A stretch of 64,000 nt of DNA from Streptomyces sp. DHE7-1 (GTDB lineage Bacteria; Actinomycetota; Actinomycetes; Streptomycetales; Streptomycetaceae), in assembly GCA_016432725.1 (NCBI GenBank), contig JACJDG010000003.1, positions 5,672,001 to 5,736,000 of the forward strand, read 5' to 3'. A program made the translations under genes and the position numbers. Positions 18,192-26,072 of the stretch are shown in pieces; position 1 is the stretch's first letter; each line of letters starts with the position of its first letter. Below the pieces are notes generated by a model, which ran no database searches, was not told where the DNA came from, and saw nothing but the letters and a program-made list of their open reading frames with translations.

Positions 18192-20402
18192 ATGGCTACT
18201 CCGCTCACTCACGACGACCCGCACACCATCGGGCCGTACCGCCCGGTCGCCCGCCTCGGCAGCGGCGGCATGGGCACCGTCTATCTCGCGCGCTCAGGAG
18301 GTGGACGGGCCGTCGCCGTCAAGACGATGCACGCGTCGATCGCCTCGGACTCCGGCGCCCGCACCAGGTTCCGCCTGGAGGCCGACGCCGCCCGCGTCAT
18401 CGGCGGCCAGCACGGCGCGCAGGTCGTCGACGCGGACACCCGGGCCGAGACTCCCTGGATCGCCACCGAGTACGTGCTCGGCCCGCCCCTCGACGAAGCG
18501 GTCCAGGTGGCCGGCCCGCTCCCCGAGGCGACCGTACGCGCGCTCGGCGCCGCGCTGTGCGGGGCACTCGGGCAGCTCCACAGTTCCGACGTGGTGCACC
18601 GCGACCTCAAGCCGTCCAACATTCTCGTCACTGCGTACGGACCGAAGGTGATCGACTTCGGTATCGCCCGCGCCGCTGGCGACGACCGTCTCACCCGGGC
18701 CGGTGTCGCGGTGGGCACACCGGCGTTCATGTCGCCCGAACAGGCGAGCGGGGAGGAGCACACGTCGGCCGGTGACGTGTTCGCGCTCGCCGGAGTACTC
18801 GTCTTCGCCGTCACCGGACGCGCCCCGTTCGGTCAAGGTCAGACCGCGGAGCTCCTCTACCGGGTCCGCTACGGCGAGCCGGACCTCAGCGGCGTACCCG
18901 CCGACCTGCTGCCGGTTCTCGGTCCGTGCCTGGACAAGAACCCGTTCCGACGGCCGACCACTTCGGAACTGGCCGCACAACTGCACGACGGATCGGGTGA
19001 GTTCGCCGGGCACCTGCCGGACCCGGTGCTCCACGACATCGCCCGCAGGGCCACCGAGGTCTGGCAGATCAGCCCGCAGCGTCTGCCCGCGCCGCCCGCG
19101 GAGCTCGCCGGACCACCGTCCGTACCGGCCGAGCCCATGCCGCATCGCCGGCTGCTACTGGTCGGAGGTGGAGTCGCGTTCGTCGCGGCGGCCGCCGCGA
19201 CGGGGGCCTGGGCCTGGCGCCGGGGTTCCGGGCCCGAGCCGAAGCCGCCGGTGGCCGGTCCCAGCAACAGCCAGCAGCCGAAGAGGAAACTCGACTCCGT
19301 GTGGCAGATCCAGGTCGCCGATCCGCCGTACGGCACGGTGCCGCCCGCACAGCCGCTCGCGGTGGGCGACATGGTCGCGGTGGTGGCAGGGAAGGGGCTG
19401 GGCGGGATCGACGCCCTCTCCGGATCCGTCCGGTGGGCGTCGGACCAGATGGAGATTCACTGGCAGGTGGCGACCGACGGCGAGCGGCTTGTACGGATGC
19501 TGACTCCGGAGGGTTCCGAGTACAACGCGGGGAAGCCCGGTGGGTTTCCTCTCTCCCTGGCCTCCGTGGACCTCGACACCGGCGTCGCGGACGACCGCTT
19601 CGCCCGCTTCACCGACTTCAACGGTGTCATCAGCCAGAATCAGGTGCTGTGCACGGCCGATGGTGTCGTGTACGCGGCAGCGGGCCAGGGGAAGTACGAC
19701 GAGTACTTCCTCGCGTCGCAGTCCTGGTCGGTCTTCGCCGTCGACATCCGTACCGGGAAGAGGCTGTGGATCAAGCCGCTGCCCTCGCGCCCGGATCGCA
19801 CCGACCGTCTGCACTTCCTCGCCGCCGACGTCATCGGCCACCAACTGGTGGCACTGCAGGAGACCAACGACGGCAAGGTCCGCGTCGTCGTACGCGACAC
19901 CCGTACGGGAGAAACACGCTGGGAGCGGCCGCTCGACGGCGTCGGGCCAAGTCGCATGCAACGGACGCCGGCCACCGATACCAGGAACCTCTACCTGGGC
20001 AGCGGCCGGTTGCGGGCCCTGCGGTTGAGCGATGGAGCTCAGGTCTGGGACTCCAGGACCTCCAGTCCAGGGCGTACGTACGGTCCACCGGCGGTCAAGG
20101 GCGGAGTGGTGTACGCCGTGGAGAAGGGCCGCGGACTCGTCGCCTTCGACGCCGGAAGCGGACGTGCCCTGTGGGCGGAGAGAAGCGACGGAGACGCCGG
20201 CGCCGACCTGGCGGCCGCCCCGGTGATCGGCACCGACTGCGCCTACGTCAAGCGCGCCTCGGCGCTCTGGGCCGTCGATCTCTCCTCGCGCACGCCCACA
20301 GCGTCCTACAAGACGACCGGCGACCGGTTCATCGCCCATGAGAAGGCCAGGGTGACCATCGCACTGGGCGGAAAGTTCCTCGCGGCCTTTCCTCTCAAGT
20401 GA
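18192..20402 (+). CDS. Receptor-type Ser/Thr protein kinase with beta-propeller sensor domain (first of two)
   Basis: 736 residues. Kinase domain 1-275 with Gly loop GSGGMGTVY, Lys44, HRDLKPSN (Asp138) and DFG (155-157), so it looks active. A Pro-rich linker leads to one TM helix (about 321-342) preceded by an Arg pair. The outer domain (350-736) has repeated WQIQV, GSVRW, GKRLWIKPL, GETRWERPL and GAQVWDS strands, the pattern of PQQ/WD-like beta-propellers. It lies between the pseudokinase and a second kinase of the same design. It probably senses something outside the cell or binds cell-wall or secreted proteins; the target is unknown. Confidence 0.88.
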   Translation: MATPLTHDDPHTIGPYRPVARLGSGGMGTVYLARSGGGRAVAVKTMHASIASDSGARTRFRLEADAARVIGGQHGAQVVDADTRAETPWIATEYVLGPPLDEAVQVAGPLPEATVRALGAALCGALGQLHSSDVVHRDLKPSNILVTAYGPKVIDFGIARAAGDDRLTRAGVAVGTPAFMSPEQASGEEHTSAGDVFALAGVLVFAVTGRAPFGQGQTAELLYRVRYGEPDLSGVPADLLPVLGPCLDKNPFRRPTTSELAAQLHDGSGEFAGHLPDPVLHDIARRATEVWQISPQRLPAPPAELAGPPSVPAEPMPHRRLLLVGGGVAFVAAAAATGAWAWRRGSGPEPKPPVAGPSNSQQPKRKLDSVWQIQVADPPYGTVPPAQPLAVGDMVAVVAGKGLGGIDALSGSVRWASDQMEIHWQVATDGERLVRMLTPEGSEYNAGKPGGFPLSLASVDLDTGVADDRFARFTDFNGVISQNQVLCTADGVVYAAAGQGKYDEYFLASQSWSVFAVDIRTGKRLWIKPLPSRPDRTDRLHFLAADVIGHQLVALQETNDGKVRVVVRDTRTGETRWERPLDGVGPSRMQRTPATDTRNLYLGSGRLRALRLSDGAQVWDSRTSSPGRTYGPPAVKGGVVYAVEKGRGLVAFDAGSGRALWAERSDGDAGADLAAAPVIGTDCAYVKRASALWAVDLSSRTPTASYKTTGDRFIAHEKARVTIALGGKFLAAFPLK

Positions 20403-20442
20403 GCGGCCGCCCACCGATGACGAGAGATGAAGGCAGTCAGCG

Positions 20443-22527
20443 ATGAAGACCCTGGGTGTCGGTGACCCGCTCCGCCTCGGGCCGTACCGCCTGCTCGGTG
20501 TACTGGGCGAGGGCGGCATGGGAAAGGTGTACGTCGGTGAGGACGGCAGGGGAGGGGTCGCCGCCATCAAGGTGCTACGGCCCGAACTCGCCCACGACCA
20601 GAACCTCGCCCGCCGCTTCGTCCGCGAGGCCCTCGCGGCGCAGGCCGTGCGGAGTTCGGGCGTCGCTGCGGTGCTGGGCGCGCAGACCGAGGGCGGACGG
20701 CCCTGGATCGCCACCGACTACCTGGCCGGACCTACCCTGGACCAGGCGGTCGACGGCCATGGGCAGCTCGACGAGACCGCCGTCCGGGCTCTGGCGGCAT
20801 CCGTCGCGCGGACCCTGGGGGACATCCACGCCGCCGGGTTCATCCATCGCGATCTCAAACCGCAGAACATCGTGCTGACGTCGAGTGGGCCACGGGTGAT
20901 CGACTTCGGCATCGCCCGGCCCGAACACGGTCTGACTCTCACCACGACCGGTCAGATCCCGGTCACGCCTGGATACGGGGCACCCGAGCAGGTTCTGGGG
21001 CGGCGGGTTACCCCGGCGGCCGACGTGTTCTCCCTGGGGGCCGTGCTCGTCTACGCGGCCACTGGTCGGCGTGCCTTCGAAGGCGCCCATGTGGCCGCAG
21101 TGCAGTACGAGGTCGTCCACGGCGAGCCACGCTGGGACGGCCTGGCTCCGCACTTGCATTCGCTCATCGCCCCTTGCCTGGCCAAGGAAGCTGGTGCACG
21201 GCCCGGTCCCGCGCAGATCAGCGCGGCGTTCGCCCCACCCGGAAACAGTGGCCGGGTGTGGCGGCGAGGCCCGGTGGCGGACGAGATCAAGGAACGGGAG
21301 CGCCAGGTCCGGCAGCTCACCGCGGCACCTGCGACGGGCACGACGACACCTGTGACGAGACGGCGCCTGCTCACCGGGTTCGCGGCCGGCGGCACGGTGC
21401 TCGCCGCGGGCGGCGGGGCGACCGGGTGGTGGCTGCTCCGGCAGAAGGAAGCCGACCGGAAGGCGGACCCGTTCACGACCCCGCCCGCCGCGGGGACCCC
21501 GAAGGCCCGCCTGCTGCTCGCGGACGACGGCGACTACATCATCGACGGCTCTCCGAAACCGCTGTGGCACGCCGACGTCGGCGTGGACTCCGACTCCCGC
21601 GCCCCGCTGCCGATCAGGGACGTCGTCGTGATCGGCGTCTACGGTGGCGTCGCCGCCTTCAACGTCGTCGACGGCAAGCAACGCTGGCATGTGAATGACG
21701 TACTGGCCGGCCACTATCTCTCGCTCTCCGACCGGCTGTTGGCGGTCCTGGGCGCCGACGGAGTCGTGCGGACGTTCGTCCCCTCCACGGGCGAGGCCAA
21801 ATGGACCGCCGACGCCGGCGCGGCGGCTCTCGTCGCCGCGGACGACGAGGCCGTATACGTCATGACCAAGGACCATCGGCTGCGCAGCGTGGGCCGCTCC
21901 GACGCGAGGATCCGGTGGACCATGCGGATTCCGGCGCCCTACCGCGGAAAGATCACCATTCATGCGGCTGTCGACAGCGGACGCCTGGTGCTGGCCACGA
22001 CCGACGGCAGCGTGCTCGCTGTGACGACGCGTGACGGCCGGACGGCGTGGGAGCGCCCCAACCAGGCGGAGAAGCTCCAGGTCGAGCCCGTGGCGCGGAA
22101 CGGAGTCGTCTACCTCAACGGCAGGACGCTGACCGCGCGGCAGATCACCGACGGCTCGGAGATCTGGTCGAAGACCACTCATGACATGTACAGGGACCCC
22201 GCGGAGTGGGGGCCGGCGACCGTGCACGCGGACTCCGTGTACGCGTCCGGCGGGATGTTCCCCGAACGCCGCGACACCGGCGACGGCGGCCGGAAGTGGA
22301 TTTCCCGGAGCGGGGGCAGCAGCGACAGCCCCGTCCTCGTCCAGGGCACCGGCGTGTGGACGATCGACCACTCCTACAAGACCTCGGTGAACGCCGTGTA
22401 TGTGGCGAACGGATACCAGGGCTGGACCTACGAACTGCCCGAAGCCGACCGTCACGGCCTCGCGGTCGACGGCAACAGGGCTTTCATCAGGAACGACAGC
22501 TCACTCCACGCGCTGCCCGTCTTCTAA
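20443..22527 (+). CDS. Receptor-type Ser/Thr protein kinase with beta-propeller sensor domain (second of two)
   Basis: 694 residues. Kinase domain 1-265 with GEGGMGKVY, Lys43, HRDLKPQN (Asp137) and DFG (154-156). The TM segment (about 309-332) is preceded by TRRRLLTG, which resembles a twin-arginine motif. The outer domain (340-694) contains propeller-type strands (KQRWHVND, EAKWTAD, RIRWTMRI, RTAWERPN, GSEIWSK). It starts 40 bases after the first kinase with RBS GAAGG. Its stop overlaps the convergent lipoprotein gene by four bases. Likely a duplicate of the upstream kinase that has diverged in its sensor half. Confidence 0.88.
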   Translation: MKTLGVGDPLRLGPYRLLGVLGEGGMGKVYVGEDGRGGVAAIKVLRPELAHDQNLARRFVREALAAQAVRSSGVAAVLGAQTEGGRPWIATDYLAGPTLDQAVDGHGQLDETAVRALAASVARTLGDIHAAGFIHRDLKPQNIVLTSSGPRVIDFGIARPEHGLTLTTTGQIPVTPGYGAPEQVLGRRVTPAADVFSLGAVLVYAATGRRAFEGAHVAAVQYEVVHGEPRWDGLAPHLHSLIAPCLAKEAGARPGPAQISAAFAPPGNSGRVWRRGPVADEIKERERQVRQLTAAPATGTTTPVTRRRLLTGFAAGGTVLAAGGGATGWWLLRQKEADRKADPFTTPPAAGTPKARLLLADDGDYIIDGSPKPLWHADVGVDSDSRAPLPIRDVVVIGVYGGVAAFNVVDGKQRWHVNDVLAGHYLSLSDRLLAVLGADGVVRTFVPSTGEAKWTADAGAAALVAADDEAVYVMTKDHRLRSVGRSDARIRWTMRIPAPYRGKITIHAAVDSGRLVLATTDGSVLAVTTRDGRTAWERPNQAEKLQVEPVARNGVVYLNGRTLTARQITDGSEIWSKTTHDMYRDPAEWGPATVHADSVYASGGMFPERRDTGDGGRKWISRSGGSSDSPVLVQGTGVWTIDHSYKTSVNAVYVANGYQGWTYELPEADRHGLAVDGNRAFIRNDSSLHALPVF

Positions 22528-23057
22528 CCCGCACACCGCTTCGATGCGGAAACCGCGTCGGTGAACTTGCTGATGACCTTCTCCATGGTCGCTTTGCCGA
22601 CGTCCTCGGCATCCGCCCGGACCATGGTGAAGGTCTCGTGGTCCGCCTTCCGCGGCTTGTCGCACGAGGCGTGCCCGACTGCCTGCGCATCGGAGATGAC
22701 GTACTTTCCCTCCCTCTCGACGGTGTCGGACATGCCGTAGGTGCTGTAAGCGACGCCACTCAACGTCGTTTCGGCGGCCCGTTGCTCGATGATGCTGGTG
22801 ACGGCGATTCGTCCGTCGACCACCAGCCGGCAACGTGTGAAACCGGAGGGACCGCTCTTCACGGAGGAGATCTTCTTCCCCGCTGGAAGAAGCGGTTCAA
22901 GTGTGGATGCGGGCAGGGCAACCCCGCAGAGAGACGCCGGGACGGCGTACTCCCGCTTGGCCTCCGGCCCTCCGGAGGAACAGCCGGCCACGGCCAGACC
23001 GGCGGCTACCAGGCCGGCGATGCGGATCGGAAGGGCATGGGGTCGGATACGCGGCAT
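22524..23057 (-). CDS. Lipoprotein, last gene of ESX cassette C
   Basis: 177 residues. Signal peptide and lipobox VAGC (Cys26, in LAVAGCSSGG), so a predicted outer-face membrane lipoprotein. The mature domain has Cys residues at SLCGVAL, TRCRLVV, ASCDKPR and KRCAG that may form two disulfides. It lies 12 bases after the large gene of cassette C, as in cassette B. The sequence is not obviously similar to the cassette B lipoprotein beyond the layout and number of Cys. Candidate immunity or docking protein for the cassette; inferred. Confidence 0.72.
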   Translation of the reverse strand: MPRIRPHALPIRIAGLVAAGLAVAGCSSGGPEAKREYAVPASLCGVALPASTLEPLLPAGKKISSVKSGPSGFTRCRLVVDGRIAVTSIIEQRAAETTLSGVAYSTYGMSDTVEREGKYVISDAQAVGHASCDKPRKADHETFTMVRADAEDVGKATMEKVISKFTDAVSASKRCAG

Positions 23058-23069
23058 CGGGGTTCCTGG

Positions 23070-25349
23070 CTAGGGGATTTCTGTCTCGAGATCATCGGCC
23101 ATGTGACGCCCGTTCGTGGATGCGTCGTTGAAGCCGTTCTGAGTCGCGTCCATCGCCCATCCGCCGACCCGGCCGGCATCCGGGGAGTGGTGCGCCTTGG
23201 CCGCCTCGACGGCCGCCCGCTGAGCCAATGCGGTGTTCCGCTCACGGCTGTCCTCCCAGAGCTGGGCGGAGCTGAGCCCGCTGTCCTCCAGGTGGCTGCC
23301 CTCGACGCCGTTGAAAAGCTCGCCGAGCACCACGCTGCTCACGGTACCGGCGGCGCCTCCGACCGCTGCGCCCACGACCGGCGTGGCGATGAAGCTCGTT
23401 CCTACGCCGATACCGGTGCCGACGACGCCGTTCGCCACGTTCTGCCACTGCGAGACGGCGTGGTTGTAGGCGTCGTCCGCTTCCTTGGCGGGGCCGAGCA
23501 CCGCCTCCTGACGGCCGATGGCCAGGGAGCCTCCGATCTCAGCCGACCGCCGGGAGATCTCCTTGACCGTGTCCTCGGCACTGGCGTCATACCGCTGGTC
23601 CGGGGGCAGGTCCGGGTTCAGGTGGTAGTCCATGAGGTTCGCCATGTACGCCTTCTGGCCGACCTCTACGGCGGAATAGCCTTCCGGGTTCTGTCCGACG
23701 GAGATCAGGAAGCGGGACACGTCGGCGTGGTCCATCTGCGCGGACGCACCGGCTACCGGGAAAAGCTTCTCGATCTCGTGCCACTGCTCGGAGTCTCCAC
23801 TCGACTCCACATCCGTGGTCGCCCGATTGATGTCCGGAAGATACTCCGACGCCATCTGCCCGATGCTGTCGGACATGTAACCGTGGTCGGTCAGGCGGTC
23901 CGGTTCCTCGCTGATGGACTTGACCACGCTCGCCATGAGACCGGCCTGCCGGTCGTTGTGCGCCGGGGTGTCCGCCGTCGGGAGTTCGCCCGCGGGATGC
24001 CCGGTCGTGCCCGCCTCGATGGCCAGCGCCAGGTTGTTCTGCCCGGTGAAGATGTCGTCACCCGTGAGGCTGGTCTCCTTGGGCCACTCCCGGTCCTCGA
24101 AGAGGTACTGGAAGTTGGAGACGGCCTCCTTGTGGTCCCCGTCCTTGGGCAGGTACTGCTCGGTGAGGAAGCCCGTGGCCGCGTCTGGGCTGCTGGACAG
24201 CGCCTTCAGATAGCCTGTCAACGGGTCGTCGCCGCTGTCGTCGCCCATGCGGTTGAGCCAGGGATCCACGCCCATGTGCTGCCAGGCCATGTTGGGGTGC
24301 TCGCCGTTGCCGGTGAGCCTGCGCTCGGTGGTCATGAGAGCGGTGCCGTAGCTCTTGAGGAACTGGTCGTCGTAGTCGCCGGCCCGCATCAGGTTGCTCA
24401 TGACCTGGAAGCCCGAAGGACCTGTCTGACCGCCGACGGGCTCATCGCCGAGGCCGATCATCGTGCTCTTCCACGCCGTCATGGCGGCCGAGTCGCTGTG
24501 GGAGGCGGTGGCCAGCGTCAGACTGAGGTTGCGCTGCAGGTCACCGTACTGGTCGACGCGCTCCGGTCCCAGCCGGGCCGCCTTGTGGGGGTCGTTGATC
24601 CCGGCCCAGAACTCGAGTGTCCCCTCCGGCCCGAGCCCGGTGGCGAACCGTTCCGCGAACAGCGGGTCGTCGGCGTACTCCTTCAGCCCGGCGTTGAGCT
24701 GGTCGAAGTCGGCGGGCGACAGGTCCTCCGGGTCCTTCTTGGCGAGGGCGGCCAGCCGGTCCGCTTCCCTGACGGCGGCGTCGGCCGTGTCGCGGTCCTC
24801 GTACTTCGCGTCCGAGAAGCCTTGGTCCGTCTGATCGGCGAGGGCCATGAGCACCGTCTTCGCCGAGTTGTCGCTCTCCGTCGCCTTGGTGAGTATGCCC
24901 TCGACCTCGTCGCGCAGGGCGGTGACGTCCTGCGCGGAGTGTTCCGGCGGTGTGTAGCCGGACGCGGCACGGTCGGGATGCACGTTCATGGTCACGGTGA
25001 AACTTCCCTGGCCGGTGTCCATCACGGTCAGGTTCTTCTTCAGCCCGCGCTCGATTGCCCCGTTGAGCTGCTTCTGGTAGCCCTTCAGCTCCCCGGCGGT
25101 GTCGCTCAGGATGTTGTGGATCGTCTCCGCCTGGGTGTGGGCGTCCTGGAACTCCCCGGCCGTCTTGCCGATGAACTCCCTGCTGACCTGGCTGTTCTCA
25201 CCGGCCCAGTCGGCCTTGTTCGCGGCCTGGTGCAGGCCCTTCTCGGCGTCGTCCGCGAGGTCCTTCAGATTCCGGACCATCCGTGCCCAGTCCTCGACGG
25301 CGTCGTCGAGCTGCTTGAAGTTGGCGAAGCGCAGAGCGTCAAGATCCAT
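23070..25349 (-). CDS. Large WXG-domain ESX-associated protein, cassette C
   Basis: 759 residues from the ATG at 25349 (MDLDALRF, matching the start of the cassette B paralogue). N-terminal helical domain with Trp48-Ala-Gly (KADWAGEN), then FIGKTAGEFQDAHTQAETIHNIL, a VMDTGQGSFTVTMNVHPD beta segment and a long helical middle. A Gly-rich hydrophobic stretch (VVGTGIGVGTSFIATPVVG, about residues 640-680) could insert in a membrane. The frame is intact. It shares its N-terminus, the VDTG-x-G-x-F-x-VT segment and the hydrophobic stretch with the protein at 9495-11785. Predicted ESX substrate or effector; no catalytic motif recognised. Confidence 0.75.
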   Translation of the reverse strand: MDLDALRFANFKQLDDAVEDWARMVRNLKDLADDAEKGLHQAANKADWAGENSQVSREFIGKTAGEFQDAHTQAETIHNILSDTAGELKGYQKQLNGAIERGLKKNLTVMDTGQGSFTVTMNVHPDRAASGYTPPEHSAQDVTALRDEVEGILTKATESDNSAKTVLMALADQTDQGFSDAKYEDRDTADAAVREADRLAALAKKDPEDLSPADFDQLNAGLKEYADDPLFAERFATGLGPEGTLEFWAGINDPHKAARLGPERVDQYGDLQRNLSLTLATASHSDSAAMTAWKSTMIGLGDEPVGGQTGPSGFQVMSNLMRAGDYDDQFLKSYGTALMTTERRLTGNGEHPNMAWQHMGVDPWLNRMGDDSGDDPLTGYLKALSSSPDAATGFLTEQYLPKDGDHKEAVSNFQYLFEDREWPKETSLTGDDIFTGQNNLALAIEAGTTGHPAGELPTADTPAHNDRQAGLMASVVKSISEEPDRLTDHGYMSDSIGQMASEYLPDINRATTDVESSGDSEQWHEIEKLFPVAGASAQMDHADVSRFLISVGQNPEGYSAVEVGQKAYMANLMDYHLNPDLPPDQRYDASAEDTVKEISRRSAEIGGSLAIGRQEAVLGPAKEADDAYNHAVSQWQNVANGVVGTGIGVGTSFIATPVVGAAVGGAAGTVSSVVLGELFNGVEGSHLEDSGLSSAQLWEDSRERNTALAQRAAVEAAKAHHSPDAGRVGGWAMDATQNGFNDASTNGRHMADDLETEIP

Positions 25350-25377
25350 CAGTCGGCGTCCCCGTCGTGCGTCGCGA

Positions 25378-25896
25378 TCAGTTCTTGGGCTTGGCCGGCG
25401 AGCCGTACACCGGGTTGTGGTCACCCGGCCCGCCGACTCGCTCGTCGAAGCCGGCGTCCAGGGTGTCGATGCTGCTCATCTGCCGCAGGATGTACGCCTC
25501 GTCGCCCGCGTGGATCTTCTTGGTGACCTGCATGTGGTTGGAGATGTGGGCACACGCGTCCAGCAACGAGTCGAGCTGCGTGGACCACTTGTCCGACACG
25601 TACCGCAGCCCCGAGCCGAGGGCGAACCCCTGCGTCGTCAGATCATTGGCCGCCGAGTCCACGCTGGTGTTCGACAGCCGGGCCCGGTCCCAGAGCTGGG
25701 TGTACAGGGTGTGGGCGTGGCTGCCGATCTTCGCCAGGTCCTGTTGGGTGACCTTGAGGTCACCGGTCTGGCCGGGAACCGCCGTGGGGCCGCCTCCGGG
25801 ATCGGCCGGCAGCTGGTTGAGCCGCATGTGCGTCTCCCCGCCCTGCTGGCGCGTCACCGCGTCGCTCTTGAGCTGCTCCCACTCGTCCCATGCCAT
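25378..25896 (-). CDS. Small helical ESX-associated protein with WDEWEQLK and MRLN motifs, cassette C
   Basis: 172 residues. Starts MAWDEWEQLKSDAV; MRLNQLPADPGG follows near residue 24, then two long helices with a conserved WSTQLDSLLDACAHISNHM region and IHAGDEAYI. It is the paralogue of the protein at 11790-12245, with matching motifs in the same order. The stop is 28 bases before the large gene. The helical build suggests a WXG100-like partner that escorts the large protein to the ESX machine; inferred. Confidence 0.72.
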   Translation of the reverse strand: MAWDEWEQLKSDAVTRQQGGETHMRLNQLPADPGGGPTAVPGQTGDLKVTQQDLAKIGSHAHTLYTQLWDRARLSNTSVDSAANDLTTQGFALGSGLRYVSDKWSTQLDSLLDACAHISNHMQVTKKIHAGDEAYILRQMSSIDTLDAGFDERVGGPGDHNPVYGSPAKPKN

Positions 25897-26024
25897 GGGT
25901 GATCCATCCTCGCGAACCGCGCGTTCAGTGATCGTCGTCCACTTTGGATTGTCCAGTTCCGGTCAACGTAGCAACAGGTGCGAACGGACGCAGCGGCAAT
26001 CCCGAGTGCGTGCAAACTCCACCC

Positions 26025-26057
26025 GAGTCCTCCGGGCGACGAGTGCCCGGAGGACTC
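26025..26057 (-). terminator. Terminator after eccC
   Basis: Perfect 13-bp inverted repeat (GAGTCCTCCGGGC / GCCCGGAGGACTC) with a 7-base loop, 16 bases beyond the eccC stop on the minus strand. No T tail. Confidence 0.8.
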
Positions 26058-26072
26058 CGGGGCCGAGCGGGC

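Noticed and set aside
22206..25526. 1106-codon plus-strand open frame across the lipoprotein and cassette C
   Set aside because: Antisense shadow of the minus-strand cassette C genes, which have RBSs, a lipobox and recognisable paralogues.
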